A program made the translations under genes and the position numbers. The notes beneath the pieces are model-generated. The model searched no databases, had not been told where the DNA came from, and worked only from the letters and a program-made list of their open reading frames with translations. Source: Leptospiraceae bacterium (GTDB lineage: Bacteria; Spirochaetota; Leptospiria; Leptospirales; Leptospiraceae). Taken from it: DNA of 64,000 nucleotides. Position 1 is the first letter of the stretch; each line of letters opens with the position of its first letter. Where the stretch lies: NCBI GenBank assembly GCA_024233865.1, contig JACKPA010000004.1:1-64000 (forward strand), written 5' to 3'. Shown here one piece after another: positions 1-8,833 of the stretch.

Positions 1-1
1 T

Positions 2-400
2 TATAATGTTTCAAAAGATTACGATGAAGATTTATCTTTAAATGAGTATTTGAACTTACTAAACAATGTTTTTCTTGAAACTTATAGGGTATTAGTTAAT
101 GGTGGGAGAGCTTGCATTAATGTAGCAAACTTAGGTAGAAAACCTTACATTCCATTATCAGACTATATTTCGAAAATTATGATAGATATTGGTTTTAAGA
201 TGAGAGGTGAAATTATTTGGAATAAAGCTGCGAGTGCTAGTCCATCAACTGCCTGGGGGAGTTGGCAAAGTGCTACTAATCCTATCTTGAGAGATATACA
301 TGAATATAAGTGCGTCTGCCTTGGATGGATAGGTAATTGTATTGAAAAAACTATATTTTTAATTAATAAATTGTTGCCGATAATTGCTGTGATTTTTTAA
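2..400 (+). pseudogene. DNA methyltransferase fragment (N4/N6 type), truncated
   Basis: The reading frame is open from the window edge, so the true start lies outside. The first residues (YNVSKDYDEDLS) match the stretch just after the SPPYN catalytic motif of N4-cytosine/N6-adenine DNA methyltransferases. They are followed by the usual YRVLVNGGRACINVAN strand and a WNKAASASPSTAWGSW-like segment. Family resemblance ends at RDIHEY near base 308. The remaining 30 residues are unrelated hydrophobic sequence, and the C-terminal F-x-G-x-G cofactor motif expected in this class is missing. I read it as an inactivated methyltransferase from a restriction-modification system. No restriction gene is visible here, but one could lie upstream. 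Family is fairly sure; inactivation is inferred from the lost C-terminus. Confidence 0.7.
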
Positions 401-523
401 TTAAAAAGTTATTTAATTTATTGTAATTATTCAATAAACATAATTTGTCTATTTCGTAACATATATTTTATCAATCGGTCTGATTTTTATGCAAACAATT
501 TACCTGCTAAAAGGGTTGGTTAA

Positions 524-2023
524 ATGGAAAATAATGAAATTCAGCAATTTTCTTCTGAAAAATTTAACAAAAAATATAAAGATATTTTTGAATTATGTCC
601 TATTCCTTATATGGTAGTAGGTCATCTTGGTAATATTTTACAATTTAATAACGCTGCAGCTTATACGTTTGGAATATCTCATAAACCAGTTGGATCAGCC
701 TCTATTTTTCAAATTTTAACAAAAGAATCAGAATCTCAATTTCGTCTTTTGTTTAAACAAGCTTTTGAGTTGCGGGAAAAACAAGAACTGGAATTGGTTT
801 TCATCAACCACAAAAGGGAAAAAATAATAGCAAAAACGAATTTTGTTTCCTATTTTGATGGCGATAAAAACCAGGATTTGTGTTTGATGACAATGGTTGA
901 TATAACACAACGAAAGCAGATCGAGTTGTCACTCCTCCAAAGTGAAAGATTGTTACTACATTCCCAAAAAATTGCTAACCTTGGAAGTTGGGATTGGAAT
1001 ATTCAAACAAATGAAACCTATTGGTCAGATCAATTGTATGAAATCTATGGTAGAAGAAAAGAAGATGGTGTTCCTCATATAGACGATTGGACTAATACGA
1101 TTCATCCCGATGATAGAGAGTATTTGGTACAAAATATAGAAAATGCTTTAAAAGGTATTCAAAAGTATGACGTTGAATATCGTATTTTTAAAAAAAACAA
1201 TGGAGAGTTAAGAATTATTCATGCTATCGGAGAAGTAGTATATGATAAAGAAGGACAGCCTTTACGCCTATTTGGAGTTGCTCAGGACGTTACTGATCGT
1301 AAAAATAAAGAAGAACAGTTAAAAGAACTGAATAACACAAAAGATAAATTTTTTTCAATCATAGCTCATGACTTAAAAAGTCCTTTTAGCGGTTTGATGG
1401 GGCTTTCGGAATTTATGCTTCGATACCAAAATAAGCTTAGCCCTGAAAAAATAGTAGAATGTACTCAAATAATTTATGATACGACAAAACAAACTTATTC
1501 TCTTTTGGAAAGTCTTTTGACTTGGTCACGAACACAAACAAATAGAATCTCTTTTGAACCGGAAAAAATAGAACTTAAATTTTTGGTGAATGATATTATA
1601 ATGTTATTTAGCCGTAATAATTACAATACAAAGGCAATAAAAATATCCGGAAAAATTGTACCGGAAGATTTGCAAGTTTTGTCTGATAAAGATATGTTGC
1701 AAACTATTTTTAGAAATTTAGTATCCAATGCAATTAAGTTTACTCCAGAGGGTGGGATTATAAAGATTGCTTGTGAGTCCTACAACGAAAATGAAGTTAT
1801 TTGTAGCGTAAGCGATACGGGTATTGGGATTTCCGAAGAAAATCAAAAAAAATTGTTTAAGATTGAACATAGCTTTTCCACAAAGGGAATAAAAAATGAA
1901 AGAGGTACCGGACTTGGTTTAATATTGTGTAAAGAATTTGTGGAAAAAAATGGTGGTAAAATTTGGGTGAAAAGTGAAAAGGGGAGAGGTAGCACTTTCT
2001 ACTTTATACTAAAAATTGGATAA
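524..2023 (+). CDS. PAS-PAS sensor histidine kinase, cytoplasmic
   Basis: A 499-residue sensor kinase with no membrane segment. Two PAS domains (about 18-135 and 145-262; the second has the PAC-like DVTDRK end) precede a HisKA domain with phospho-acceptor His282 in the FFSIIAHDLKSPF motif. A HATPase domain follows, with N box NLVSNAIKF (about 398), G1 box SDTGIGI and G2 box GTGLGL. It should autophosphorylate in response to a cytosolic signal such as redox state or a bound ligand. No dedicated response regulator is adjacent; the next gene is an ECF sigma factor 62 bases downstream. The ATG start follows a weak AAGGG-like site. Partner unknown. Confidence 0.9.
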   Translation: MENNEIQQFSSEKFNKKYKDIFELCPIPYMVVGHLGNILQFNNAAAYTFGISHKPVGSASIFQILTKESESQFRLLFKQAFELREKQELELVFINHKREKIIAKTNFVSYFDGDKNQDLCLMTMVDITQRKQIELSLLQSERLLLHSQKIANLGSWDWNIQTNETYWSDQLYEIYGRRKEDGVPHIDDWTNTIHPDDREYLVQNIENALKGIQKYDVEYRIFKKNNGELRIIHAIGEVVYDKEGQPLRLFGVAQDVTDRKNKEEQLKELNNTKDKFFSIIAHDLKSPFSGLMGLSEFMLRYQNKLSPEKIVECTQIIYDTTKQTYSLLESLLTWSRTQTNRISFEPEKIELKFLVNDIIMLFSRNNYNTKAIKISGKIVPEDLQVLSDKDMLQTIFRNLVSNAIKFTPEGGIIKIACESYNENEVICSVSDTGIGISEENQKKLFKIEHSFSTKGIKNERGTGLGLILCKEFVEKNGGKIWVKSEKGRGSTFYFILKIG

Positions 2024-2085
2024 AGTAAATTGTAACTTTTTTCACTTGTCAAAGAATTACTTTGGGGAAAGTATTGAGTTCGGTT

Positions 2086-2643
2086 ATGAAACATAAGCAA
2101 CAAGACTTTTCCGAATTTATGAGAAAAGCACAGGGGGGTGATGATAAATCCTATCATATTCTACTGTCTGGAATTTTAGAAATGTTAAGGAGTTTGCTGT
2201 ATTCTAAAATACAGAATGTTCAAGACAGAGAGGATGTCATCCAGAATATTTTAATGGCAGTTCATAAAGCAAGACACACCTATATTCCGAAAAAACCATT
2301 TTCACCTTGGTTGGGAGCAATTATCAGAAATAAGGTGATTGATTACTACAGATTGCAGAAGCGACATTCAATTACGGATTTTGTAGAGATTCCCGATATT
2401 GAAGATAATAGGCATTTTGTTCCACAAGATATAAGTGAGGAATATTATGCCAATTTGCTAAAAGCAGTAGGGGAATTACCGGAAAAACAGAGAGTTATTT
2501 TTAAAATGCTTAAAATAGATGGATTATCCATAAAAGAAGTGTCTTTAAAAACAGGTTATAGTGAATCCAATGTTAAGGTAACAGCACATAGAGTCTATAA
2601 AAGGCTTAAAAAACTTTTTTGGGGCGATGAGCATGAAAACTGA
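2086..2643 (+). CDS. ECF RNA polymerase sigma factor (ECF26/SigF-like)
   Basis: A group IV sigma factor of about 185 residues. Region 2 contains DREDVIQNILMAVHKARHTY and PFSPWLGAIIRNKVIDYYR, a pattern typical of sigma factors paired with NrsF/DUF1109 membrane anti-sigma factors. Region 4 is LPEKQRVIFKMLKIDGLSIKEV followed by a helix-turn-helix. I chose ATG 2086; TTG 2062 or 2074 in the same frame are alternatives because GGGG lies at 2064-2067. Its 3' end overlaps the anti-sigma gene, which implies translational coupling. It presumably directs transcription of a stress regulon when released from the membrane anti-sigma factor. The trigger is not visible here. Confidence 0.88.
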   Translation: MKHKQQDFSEFMRKAQGGDDKSYHILLSGILEMLRSLLYSKIQNVQDREDVIQNILMAVHKARHTYIPKKPFSPWLGAIIRNKVIDYYRLQKRHSITDFVEIPDIEDNRHFVPQDISEEYYANLLKAVGELPEKQRVIFKMLKIDGLSIKEVSLKTGYSESNVKVTAHRVYKRLKKLFWGDEHEN

Positions 2644-3265
2644 AGAGCTTATTTCCAATTTAGTATCCAACTTGAAACCGGTAAAGAAGATTTCATTGAC
2701 TTATGTTATTCTAAAATGGTTATTTTTATCACTTGTTTATATTTTTACTTTGTTTTTTATTAAAACAAACTATTTATTATATTTTCATAACTACTCTTCT
2801 TTAATAGACTTAACTTTGTTGGGTAGCATATTTATCTTAGCTGGTTTTACTTCTTTGTTGCATGGTATGCCTGGAAGTTACTGGATTTTACAAACTAGAT
2901 TTATAGTTTTATGTCTAGCGGTATTTTGGGTATTTTATTTGGGGGTAAAGATAATACTACAAAAAAGTTTTGCATACCAAGATATTGACTTGATCGGCTT
3001 TTTTTGTGTTGGCAATATAATTATTACGTCTTTTTTACCAATTTTCTTTTTGTATTTTTTCATTAAGCAAATGGCTCCTTTGGATTTTAAATGGGCTGGT
3101 GTTATGATTATGTTGTCTTCTATGTCTTTGGCAGCGCTTATTGTACAAGTAAACTGTGACATAGTTGCATCTGCTCATATACTTATTTATCACGCTTTGC
3201 CTGTTGTTCTTTTAGGAGGGACTGGTTTTGAAGTTGGAAAAAAACTCTTCAAAAACCTTATATAG
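2633..3265 (+). CDS. NrsF-family (DUF1109) membrane anti-sigma factor
   Basis: A 210-residue integral membrane protein with about six hydrophobic segments. The N-terminus (MKTEELISNLVSNLKPVKK) and the C-terminal NCDIVASAHILIYHALPVV stretch match the DUF1109/NrsF family, known anti-sigma partners of SigF-like ECF factors. The gene overlaps the sigma gene by 11 bases. ATG 2633 is preferred over ATG 2627 because GGGGCG ends six bases before it. By family knowledge it holds the sigma factor at the inner membrane and releases it on oxidative or metal stress, often through conserved cysteines. Cys176 (by eye) in the NCD motif is a candidate. The target regulon is unknown. Confidence 0.82.
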   Translation: MKTEELISNLVSNLKPVKKISLTYVILKWLFLSLVYIFTLFFIKTNYLLYFHNYSSLIDLTLLGSIFILAGFTSLLHGMPGSYWILQTRFIVLCLAVFWVFYLGVKIILQKSFAYQDIDLIGFFCVGNIIITSFLPIFFLYFFIKQMAPLDFKWAGVMIMLSSMSLAALIVQVNCDIVASAHILIYHALPVVLLGGTGFEVGKKLFKNLI

Positions 3266-3317
3266 AATTATATAGTTATTGTTCTATAGTTTGTATGAAT
3301 TATATTTACAAACAACC

Positions 3318-5447
3318 ATGATAGATTTTAACGCTCTAAAAGAGTTACAAAAGAAAGCTAAAAGCATTTTTAAGCAAAAGGAATTTATAGATAAAGAAAA
3401 CTATTATAAGGAAATTGAATTAGCTCTCTTAAGATTTATAGAGTTTTCGGCATCTAATGAATTTTCAGCATTGCTTGAAAATGAAACTCAGATTGATTCT
3501 TACAGAGGTAAAAAGCACTTTTCTTCCGAAGAAATACAGATTATACTTATAAAACAAAAAGAATTAGAAACTGCAATAAGAGAAAGTGAAAAACGTTTTC
3601 ACTTGATGGCAGATGCTGCTCCGGTCATGATTTGGATCGCTGATACTGATAAACTATGTTATTTTGTAAACAAACAATGGTTAAATTTTACAGGGAAAGA
3701 GCTAATAGATGAATTCGGAACTGACTGGATGAAAAGTATCCATCCTGAAGATTATGGTGGGTTTATCCAGTTGTACACAAAATCATTTGATAACAGGCAA
3801 TCTTTTAAAATTAGCTATCGTATGTTGCGAAAAGACAAGCAGTATAGGTGGATAATTAATCATGGAGTTCCTATCTCTGATAACCAAAGAGAGTTTGTCG
3901 GTTTTATTGGTAGTTGCATTGATATAAGTGAATTGAAACATACAGAAGAAGAACTGCAAAAAGCAAAAGAAAGAGCGGAAGCTGCTAATCGAGCAAAAAG
4001 TGATTTTTTAGCAAATGTAAGCCATGAAATTAGAACACCTATGAATTCCATATTAGGTTTTTCTGAAATTTTAGAAAAAGAGCTAAAAAATGAACACAAT
4101 AAAAGATATGTTTCGTTAATCAAAACGAGTGGAAAAACTTTGCTAACTTTGATCAATGATATATTAGATTTATCTAAGATTGAAGCAGGAAAATTAAACA
4201 TAAACTATAATGAAATTGATGTCGAAAATCTTTTGAGTGACATACAAAATATTTTTGAACAAAAGTTAAAAAATAAAAATTTACAATTTTTCATACATCG
4301 TGAGCTAGATGTTCCCGAATGTATTTATTTGGATGAAATTAGGCTTAGACAAATATTGATAAATTTAGTAAACAATGCGATCAAATTTACGAAAAAAGGA
4401 TATATAAAAATATCTATAAAGTGTAAGCATAAAAATCAAAACGAATTGGAATATTTAACTTTTTTATTGCAAGATACGGGAGTTGGAATTCCGGCTGACG
4501 TGCAAGAGTATATATTTGGTGCTTTTAATCAAGAGATGTCTCAGAATGTAAAAAACGAGGGAACAGGTTTGGGCTTGGCAATTTCCAGAAAATTAGCGAG
4601 GCTTATGAATGGAGACATTACTGTCCACAGTATTATGAATGAAGGTAGTAGTTTTTATGTAACTCTAAAAGATATAAAAATTATTTATAAACAAGAAAAA
4701 AATGCTTCGGTAAAGCAAAAATTAACGGAAGAGGTGAAGTTTAGAACAGCAAAAGTTTTGGTTGCTGATGATGTAAATCATAATAGATTTCTGTTGAAAA
4801 CTATTTTGCTGTATCACTTTTCTTTGGAAATATTTGAAGCCAAAAATGGCAATGAAGTTCTTGCTGTAATGGAGGAACAAAAGCCGGATATTATTTTTAT
4901 GGATTTAAGAATGCCTTATTTGGATGGGTATGAAGCAACAAAAATTATTAAAATGAATCCGGATACTGCGAAAATACCGGTTATTGCCGTTACAGCTTCT
5001 TTTATGCAAAGTGATGAGGTTGCAATTAAAGAGCAATTTGATGGTTTTATTTCCAAACCTTATAAAGAAGAGGATATTATTGATTCTTTGAAAAAATATA
5101 TACCGTACCATGTTTTAAATAGTTCGCAAAATAAAGAAATAAGTGAGCAAGATAAACAAGTTGTAGAAATAAGCAAACAAAATTCAAAGTTAGTTTTGGA
5201 AACTTTAGAAAGGGATTTTTTAAAACCCTGGGAAGAGATCAAAAAAGGGTTATATTTTTCCAAAATTCAAATTTTTGCAGACGATATTGTGCAGCTTGGT
5301 GAAAAAAATGATTGTTTCAATCTCATTAATTATGGAAATAAGCTAAAAGCGCAAGCAAAGTCTTTTGATGTTTCTGCTTTACCTGAAACGATAAAAGGAT
5401 TTGAAACAATATTAGAGGATTTAAAAAATTTATCAGAGAGCAATTGA
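3318..5447 (+). CDS. Hybrid sensor histidine kinase (PAS-HisKA-HATPase-REC)
   Basis: A soluble hybrid kinase of about 709 residues. Domain order from ATG 3318: helical N-terminus, PAS/PAC (about 85-215), HisKA with phospho-acceptor His236 in FLANVSHEIRTPMNS, HATPase with NLVNNAIKF, LQDTGVGIP and GTGLGLAISRKLA, then a receiver domain with phospho-acceptor Asp529 in IFMDLRMPYLDGYEA and conserved Lys in ISKPYKEE. A helical tail follows and lacks a clear HPt histidine motif. The architecture is that of BarA/ArcB-type phosphorelay starters, but no HPt or output partner is adjacent. A TTG 39 bases upstream would extend the protein; ATG 3318 is preferred because PAS kinases of this type begin with such a helix. 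Confidence 0.9.
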   Translation: MIDFNALKELQKKAKSIFKQKEFIDKENYYKEIELALLRFIEFSASNEFSALLENETQIDSYRGKKHFSSEEIQIILIKQKELETAIRESEKRFHLMADAAPVMIWIADTDKLCYFVNKQWLNFTGKELIDEFGTDWMKSIHPEDYGGFIQLYTKSFDNRQSFKISYRMLRKDKQYRWIINHGVPISDNQREFVGFIGSCIDISELKHTEEELQKAKERAEAANRAKSDFLANVSHEIRTPMNSILGFSEILEKELKNEHNKRYVSLIKTSGKTLLTLINDILDLSKIEAGKLNINYNEIDVENLLSDIQNIFEQKLKNKNLQFFIHRELDVPECIYLDEIRLRQILINLVNNAIKFTKKGYIKISIKCKHKNQNELEYLTFLLQDTGVGIPADVQEYIFGAFNQEMSQNVKNEGTGLGLAISRKLARLMNGDITVHSIMNEGSSFYVTLKDIKIIYKQEKNASVKQKLTEEVKFRTAKVLVADDVNHNRFLLKTILLYHFSLEIFEAKNGNEVLAVMEEQKPDIIFMDLRMPYLDGYEATKIIKMNPDTAKIPVIAVTASFMQSDEVAIKEQFDGFISKPYKEEDIIDSLKKYIPYHVLNSSQNKEISEQDKQVVEISKQNSKLVLETLERDFLKPWEEIKKGLYFSKIQIFADDIVQLGEKNDCFNLINYGNKLKAQAKSFDVSALPETIKGFETILEDLKNLSESN

Positions 5448-5478
5448 AGCAAAGCCATATTAAAAGAGAAAGAGAAAA

Positions 5479-6186
5479 GTGAAAATATCCTGCAGTAAAT
5501 ACATAATTTTATTATTGATTTTACCGTTTTATGTTCTGTTTGCTTACCAATCCATAGCTGAAATTACTAATGTAATTGGACAAGTTTATTGTTCCAATCA
5601 TCGTGGAAACTCGGATTGTTATCGTTATGATGATGCTCAAAAGCTGATTGTTCATTCAGGAAAATCTTTGCATGAGGGTGATAAAATTTTTGTAATGCAA
5701 AAAGGTAAAGCAAACATAGTGTTTAGAAATGGAAATACTATCAAACAAATCAATGGGGAAATCGAAATTGATCCTGATGAAGTTACTATAGAGAATGGTT
5801 TCTTTCAGGGGTTTTTTAAAATGAATAAAAGCTATTTAGGAGATTCTTTTTTTACCCTCAATAGCAAACCAATTTTGGTTCGAATCAAAAGGGGAGAATT
5901 CTTTTTTAAATTTAAAGAAAATACCTATTCCGAGTCTAAGTCTACCGATTTACGTCTTGCGCCAGGAATATATTTGGAAAAAGGAGAAGCGGAAGTTTAT
6001 AAAAAAGGAGATTGTTTTATTGGCTTTTTGCTTTGTGAAGATACTATAATGCTTAAAGAAGGAGAAAAGATTGTTTTTCGAGATTTTCAAGTAACGAAAA
6101 TGTCTCAAGAAGAATTATCACAGTTGCATCTTATGAAATACGAGTGCAGCACAACATCACCGGACGTGGGCTGCACAGTAGAATAA
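5479..6186 (+). CDS. Secreted FecR-like protein
   Basis: A 235-residue protein with an N-terminal signal sequence (hydrophobic residues about 9-24, then AYQSIAE). The body resembles the beta-stranded FecR domain: EITNVIGQVY, SLHEGDKIFVMQKGKANIVFRNGNTI and similar strands. It has several cysteines in short CSNHRGNSDC- and CFIGFLLCED-type spacings that could form periplasmic disulfides. GTG 5479 follows a purine-rich AAAGAGAAAGAGAAA tract. It is convergent with the FecR gene at 6192 but shares no obvious operon with it. Role unknown; a periplasmic or envelope function is inferred from the signal peptide. Confidence 0.65.
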   Translation: MKISCSKYIILLLILPFYVLFAYQSIAEITNVIGQVYCSNHRGNSDCYRYDDAQKLIVHSGKSLHEGDKIFVMQKGKANIVFRNGNTIKQINGEIEIDPDEVTIENGFFQGFFKMNKSYLGDSFFTLNSKPILVRIKRGEFFFKFKENTYSESKSTDLRLAPGIYLEKGEAEVYKKGDCFIGFLLCEDTIMLKEGEKIVFRDFQVTKMSQEELSQLHLMKYECSTTSPDVGCTVE

Positions 6187-6191
6187 AAATA

Positions 6192-7331
6192 TTATTTCCC
6201 AATCTCAATATTTTGAATTTGATCTCTATCTATGTTTCTGATTCCATAAGGAGTTTCTATCTCAATAGTGTTTTCATTTAACTTTGTTACAACTCCTTTT
6301 ATGACTGTTTGATCTTTTAATACAATCGATTCTATAATTGATTTATTGTATTTTTTGAGCAAATCTCTTTCTGTTAGCTGTTTTTGAGGGATTAATTGAT
6401 TTTTATTTGTATCAGAATTTTCTAGTTCGACTTTTTTAGTAGTTGGAGTTGGTTCTTGTGTAGAGTTTAATCCTTTAAGGTGAAACTCTTCTAATTCTTT
6501 AGAGTCTTCCTTAGGTAATTCTTTTTTCAAATAACCACCTTCTATGGATTCTTCCACTTGCTCGTCGCTTTTAATTAATGTTTCATCTTGGACAATTTTA
6601 CCGTCTCTGATTTGGGAGACAGAAACAACCCCTTCTAACACACCTACCTTTGTTCTGAGAAATTTATCTTCTAAAACATTCACTGAAAATTTGGTACCTC
6701 TTACTTGCGTAACCATCGTAGGAGTTATAACACGAAAGGAATGGTTATTACCTTGTTTGGTTACACTGGCAAGTAGTTTACCTCCATTTAATAAAATTTC
6801 GCTATCTCCTTCTTTTTGCAAAGCTAGTTTTCGCAAAATTAATTTTGAGTCCGGCATTACCTTTAATATTGAGCCGGAAGACAATTTTAATTCAACTATT
6901 CCATCTTTTTCAGAAATGATCATATCTTTTTCGGAAAGTTTTATTCCATTTCTCAATTGAGAATATAAACCTGAATTTTCCATAGATATATAGTGAACAT
7001 TTCCTTGTACGGATACTGCCGTTGCATAAGGTTTCCCTCTTGTGGGAAATCTGACTAAAAAGAAAACCAAAAAAAGCATGGCAACTGCTGAGAGAGCATA
7101 TACTACATTTGCTGGTTTAAGGAATAATACTTTTCTGGGCGCATTTCTTTTGTCTGTCCGTTCTGACTTTTTAAGCAAGTCTTTTACTGACGGGAATTCA
7201 ACTTTAGTTGGTTTGGTTCGACCAACTGCCTGTTGAATAAACATAACCTTGTTCGATAACTCGTTGTGTTTTTCCACAAAAATTACTTCATAAATTTTTT
7301 GTTCAAGAGAACTGTAAACTTCTTCTTTCAT
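6192..7331 (-). CDS. FecR-domain membrane protein, likely anti-sigma regulator
   Basis: A 379-residue bitopic membrane protein: cytoplasmic N-terminus (1-73), one membrane helix (about 74-94), then a periplasmic FecR domain (about 105-245, including QGNVHYISMENSG and MVTQVRGTKFSVNV). A Lys/Glu/Thr-rich linker leads to a short C-terminal domain (DQTVIKGVVTKLNENTIEI) like a small beta-barrel. The gene begins 13 bases after the ECF sigma gene at 7345, so the two form an operon. By family knowledge FecR proteins relay envelope signals to such sigma factors. Nothing here resembles a TonB transducer, so the FecA-type pathway is unlikely and the signal is unknown. Confidence 0.8.
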   Translation of the reverse strand: MKEEVYSSLEQKIYEVIFVEKHNELSNKVMFIQQAVGRTKPTKVEFPSVKDLLKKSERTDKRNAPRKVLFLKPANVVYALSAVAMLFLVFFLVRFPTRGKPYATAVSVQGNVHYISMENSGLYSQLRNGIKLSEKDMIISEKDGIVELKLSSGSILKVMPDSKLILRKLALQKEGDSEILLNGGKLLASVTKQGNNHSFRVITPTMVTQVRGTKFSVNVLEDKFLRTKVGVLEGVVSVSQIRDGKIVQDETLIKSDEQVEESIEGGYLKKELPKEDSKELEEFHLKGLNSTQEPTPTTKKVELENSDTNKNQLIPQKQLTERDLLKKYNKSIIESIVLKDQTVIKGVVTKLNENTIEIETPYGIRNIDRDQIQNIEIGK

Positions 7332-7344
7332 TTTCTTTATCTCT

Positions 7345-7863
7345 TTAATAAGGCATTATTGCATTTTTTTCAGCTAATTCTAGTAAACGAGCGGTTGCTT
7401 TTACTACAAGTCTTGAAATTGTGGAAATGGATGAACCCATGATTTCAGCGATTTGACTTAAGGTCATATTTTCCATATTTTTTAATATAATCGCTGTTCT
7501 TTGATCTTCCGGTAATTCCAAGAGACATTGTTGCAACTTTAACTCCATGTCTTTTAACTCTTCTTCTTTTTCAAATGATGTTTTATTACTTTTGTATAGA
7601 TCCACATCGTATTGATTTTCTTTTTGAGTAGAGAATTTTTTATGGTAATTTATGGAATTATTCCTTGCAATTGTGTATAAAAGCATCATAGCTTTATCTT
7701 CCGGAAACCCAACCTCGTTATAACTTTTGTAAAAATTAAGAAATGTTTCTTGCATCAAATCAAGAGCTACCTCTTCATTATTAGAGTATTTGTATATAAA
7801 ATCATATATTCTTTTATGATTTCTTTTATAAATGATCTCAAACCATTGATTTTTATCTTCCAT
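7345..7863 (-). CDS. ECF RNA polymerase sigma factor
   Basis: A 172-residue sigma factor. Region 2: NNEEVALDLMQETFLNFYKS with DKAMMLLYTIARNNSINYHKK. Region 4: LPEDQRTAIILKNMENMTLS then a helix-turn-helix (QIAEIMGSSISTISRLV). It lies 13 bases upstream of the FecR-domain gene, the usual sigma/regulator pair. A perfect 11-bp inverted repeat stands 22 bases before its start codon and may be an operator or mRNA hairpin. This sigma factor and the one at 2086 belong to different ECF groups, judged by their different anti-sigma partners. Confidence 0.87.
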   Translation of the reverse strand: MEDKNQWFEIIYKRNHKRIYDFIYKYSNNEEVALDLMQETFLNFYKSYNEVGFPEDKAMMLLYTIARNNSINYHKKFSTQKENQYDVDLYKSNKTSFEKEEELKDMELKLQQCLLELPEDQRTAIILKNMENMTLSQIAEIMGSSISTISRLVVKATARLLELAEKNAIMPY

Positions 7864-7885
7864 TCACAAAAAAATTTTAAAAATT

Positions 7886-7911
7886 GAAATTTAAGATAAA
7901 TCTTAAATTTC
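7886..7911. promoter_or_regulatory. Perfect 11-bp inverted repeat upstream of ECF sigma gene
   Basis: GAAATTTAAGA and TCTTAAATTTC form a perfect palindrome with a TAAA loop, 22 bases upstream of the leftward sigma start at 7863. The position suits an operator or a 5'-leader hairpin acting on the sigma/FecR operon. There is no U tract on the leftward side, so it is not a clear terminator. Confidence 0.5.
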
Positions 7912-8150
7912 TTCATTCTCTTTCCTCATTTCTAATAACAACCAAATCCTTTTATTTTTCTATAAAGGAGTGAAAAACAAAAAAAAGTAAATGGTTTTTG
8001 ATTTATTTTTATTCTTTACATTGTAAGTATATAAACTCTAATCATATAAATCCTGAAAATCATTCTAATTAATAGTATATTTTGATTGACTTCCATTTTG
8101 CTTTGTGGAAGCGTCTAATAAATATACCACTTTTAATAGGAGGTTTGAGT

Positions 8151-8387
8151 ATGATTGCCGTAGCCAGATTATTTTGGAGTGGTAAAGACCAAGCAGTAAG
8201 GCTGCCTATACACTATCGGTTTGAGGGTGACGAAATATATATAAAAAAGCAGGGGAAATCTTTGCTTTTAATGCCCAAAAATGAGGCTTTTGAGTTGTTT
8301 TATTATAGTTTAAGGAACTTTACAACAGATTTTATGGATGAAAGAATCCAACTGCCTCTCCCTATAAGGCAGGGAGTTTTTGATTGA
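8151..8387 (+). CDS. vapB: VapB-type antitoxin (AbrB/MazE-like DNA-binding)
   Basis: A 78-residue protein. The start at ATG 8151 is set by an AGGAGG site at 8138-8143, seven bases upstream; an in-frame extension to 8082 has no such site. The N-terminus (MIAVARLFWSGKDQAVRLP) is the swapped-hairpin AbrB/SpoVT fold of VapB antitoxins. The C-terminal half should wrap the toxin. Its stop overlaps the toxin start, the standard coupling of VapBC operons. It is expected to neutralise VapC and repress its own promoter. Confidence 0.82.
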   Translation: MIAVARLFWSGKDQAVRLPIHYRFEGDEIYIKKQGKSLLLMPKNEAFELFYYSLRNFTTDFMDERIQLPLPIRQGVFD

Positions 8388-8800
8388 TTTATCTTTTAGA
8401 TACAAATATTTGTATATACATCATTAAAAATAAGCCTTCTGACGTTCTAGACATTTTCCACTCAAAATCTATTTTAGACATATCCATTTCCTCCATAACC
8501 GTAGCTGAACTAAGGTATGGAGCTGAAAAAAGCAGTTTTCCGGAAAAAAATCATTCCGCCTTGGATGATTTTTTATCTCCTTTTACAATTTTTCCTTTTG
8601 ACGAAGTGTGTTCAACCTACTATGGAAGCCTGCGAAAAATACTGGAAAATAAAGGGCAGGTTATTGGCTCTATGGACTTGATGATTGCTTCCTGCGCCTT
8701 AAAAAATAACTTAATTCTAGTTACAAACAATACAAAAGAGTTTGAAAGAATCCCCGAACTCAAAATTGAAAACTGGGTTTCTGTTAAGAGTGTGAGCTAG
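8384..8800 (+). CDS. vapC: VapC toxin, PIN-domain ribonuclease
   Basis: A 138-residue PIN-domain protein. Acidic residues that would bind Mg2+ are visible: Asp6 in MIYLLDTNICIYIIK, Glu in ITVAELRYGAEKS, and Asp in GSMDLMIASCAL followed by LVTNNTKEF. VapC toxins cut specific tRNAs or rRNA when the antitoxin is degraded. Translation probably starts at TTG 8384, overlapping the antitoxin stop (TTGA); a GCAGGGAG stretch precedes it. Full length, all motifs present, so probably functional. Confidence 0.9.
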   Translation: MIYLLDTNICIYIIKNKPSDVLDIFHSKSILDISISSITVAELRYGAEKSSFPEKNHSALDDFLSPFTIFPFDEVCSTYYGSLRKILENKGQVIGSMDLMIASCALKNNLILVTNNTKEFERIPELKIENWVSVKSVS

Positions 8801-8833
8801 CACAGAGACTTTTTTGCAGTGTTTTTCTTGCAG

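Noticed and set aside
6544..6960. Rightward 138-residue frame inside the FecR gene
   Set aside because: It is antisense to a gene with clear domain structure, and its sequence is Ser/Thr/Leu-rich in the manner of a shadow frame.
8082..8150. Longer VapB starting at 8082
   Set aside because: AGGAGG is placed for ATG 8151, and the extra residues do not belong to the antitoxin fold.
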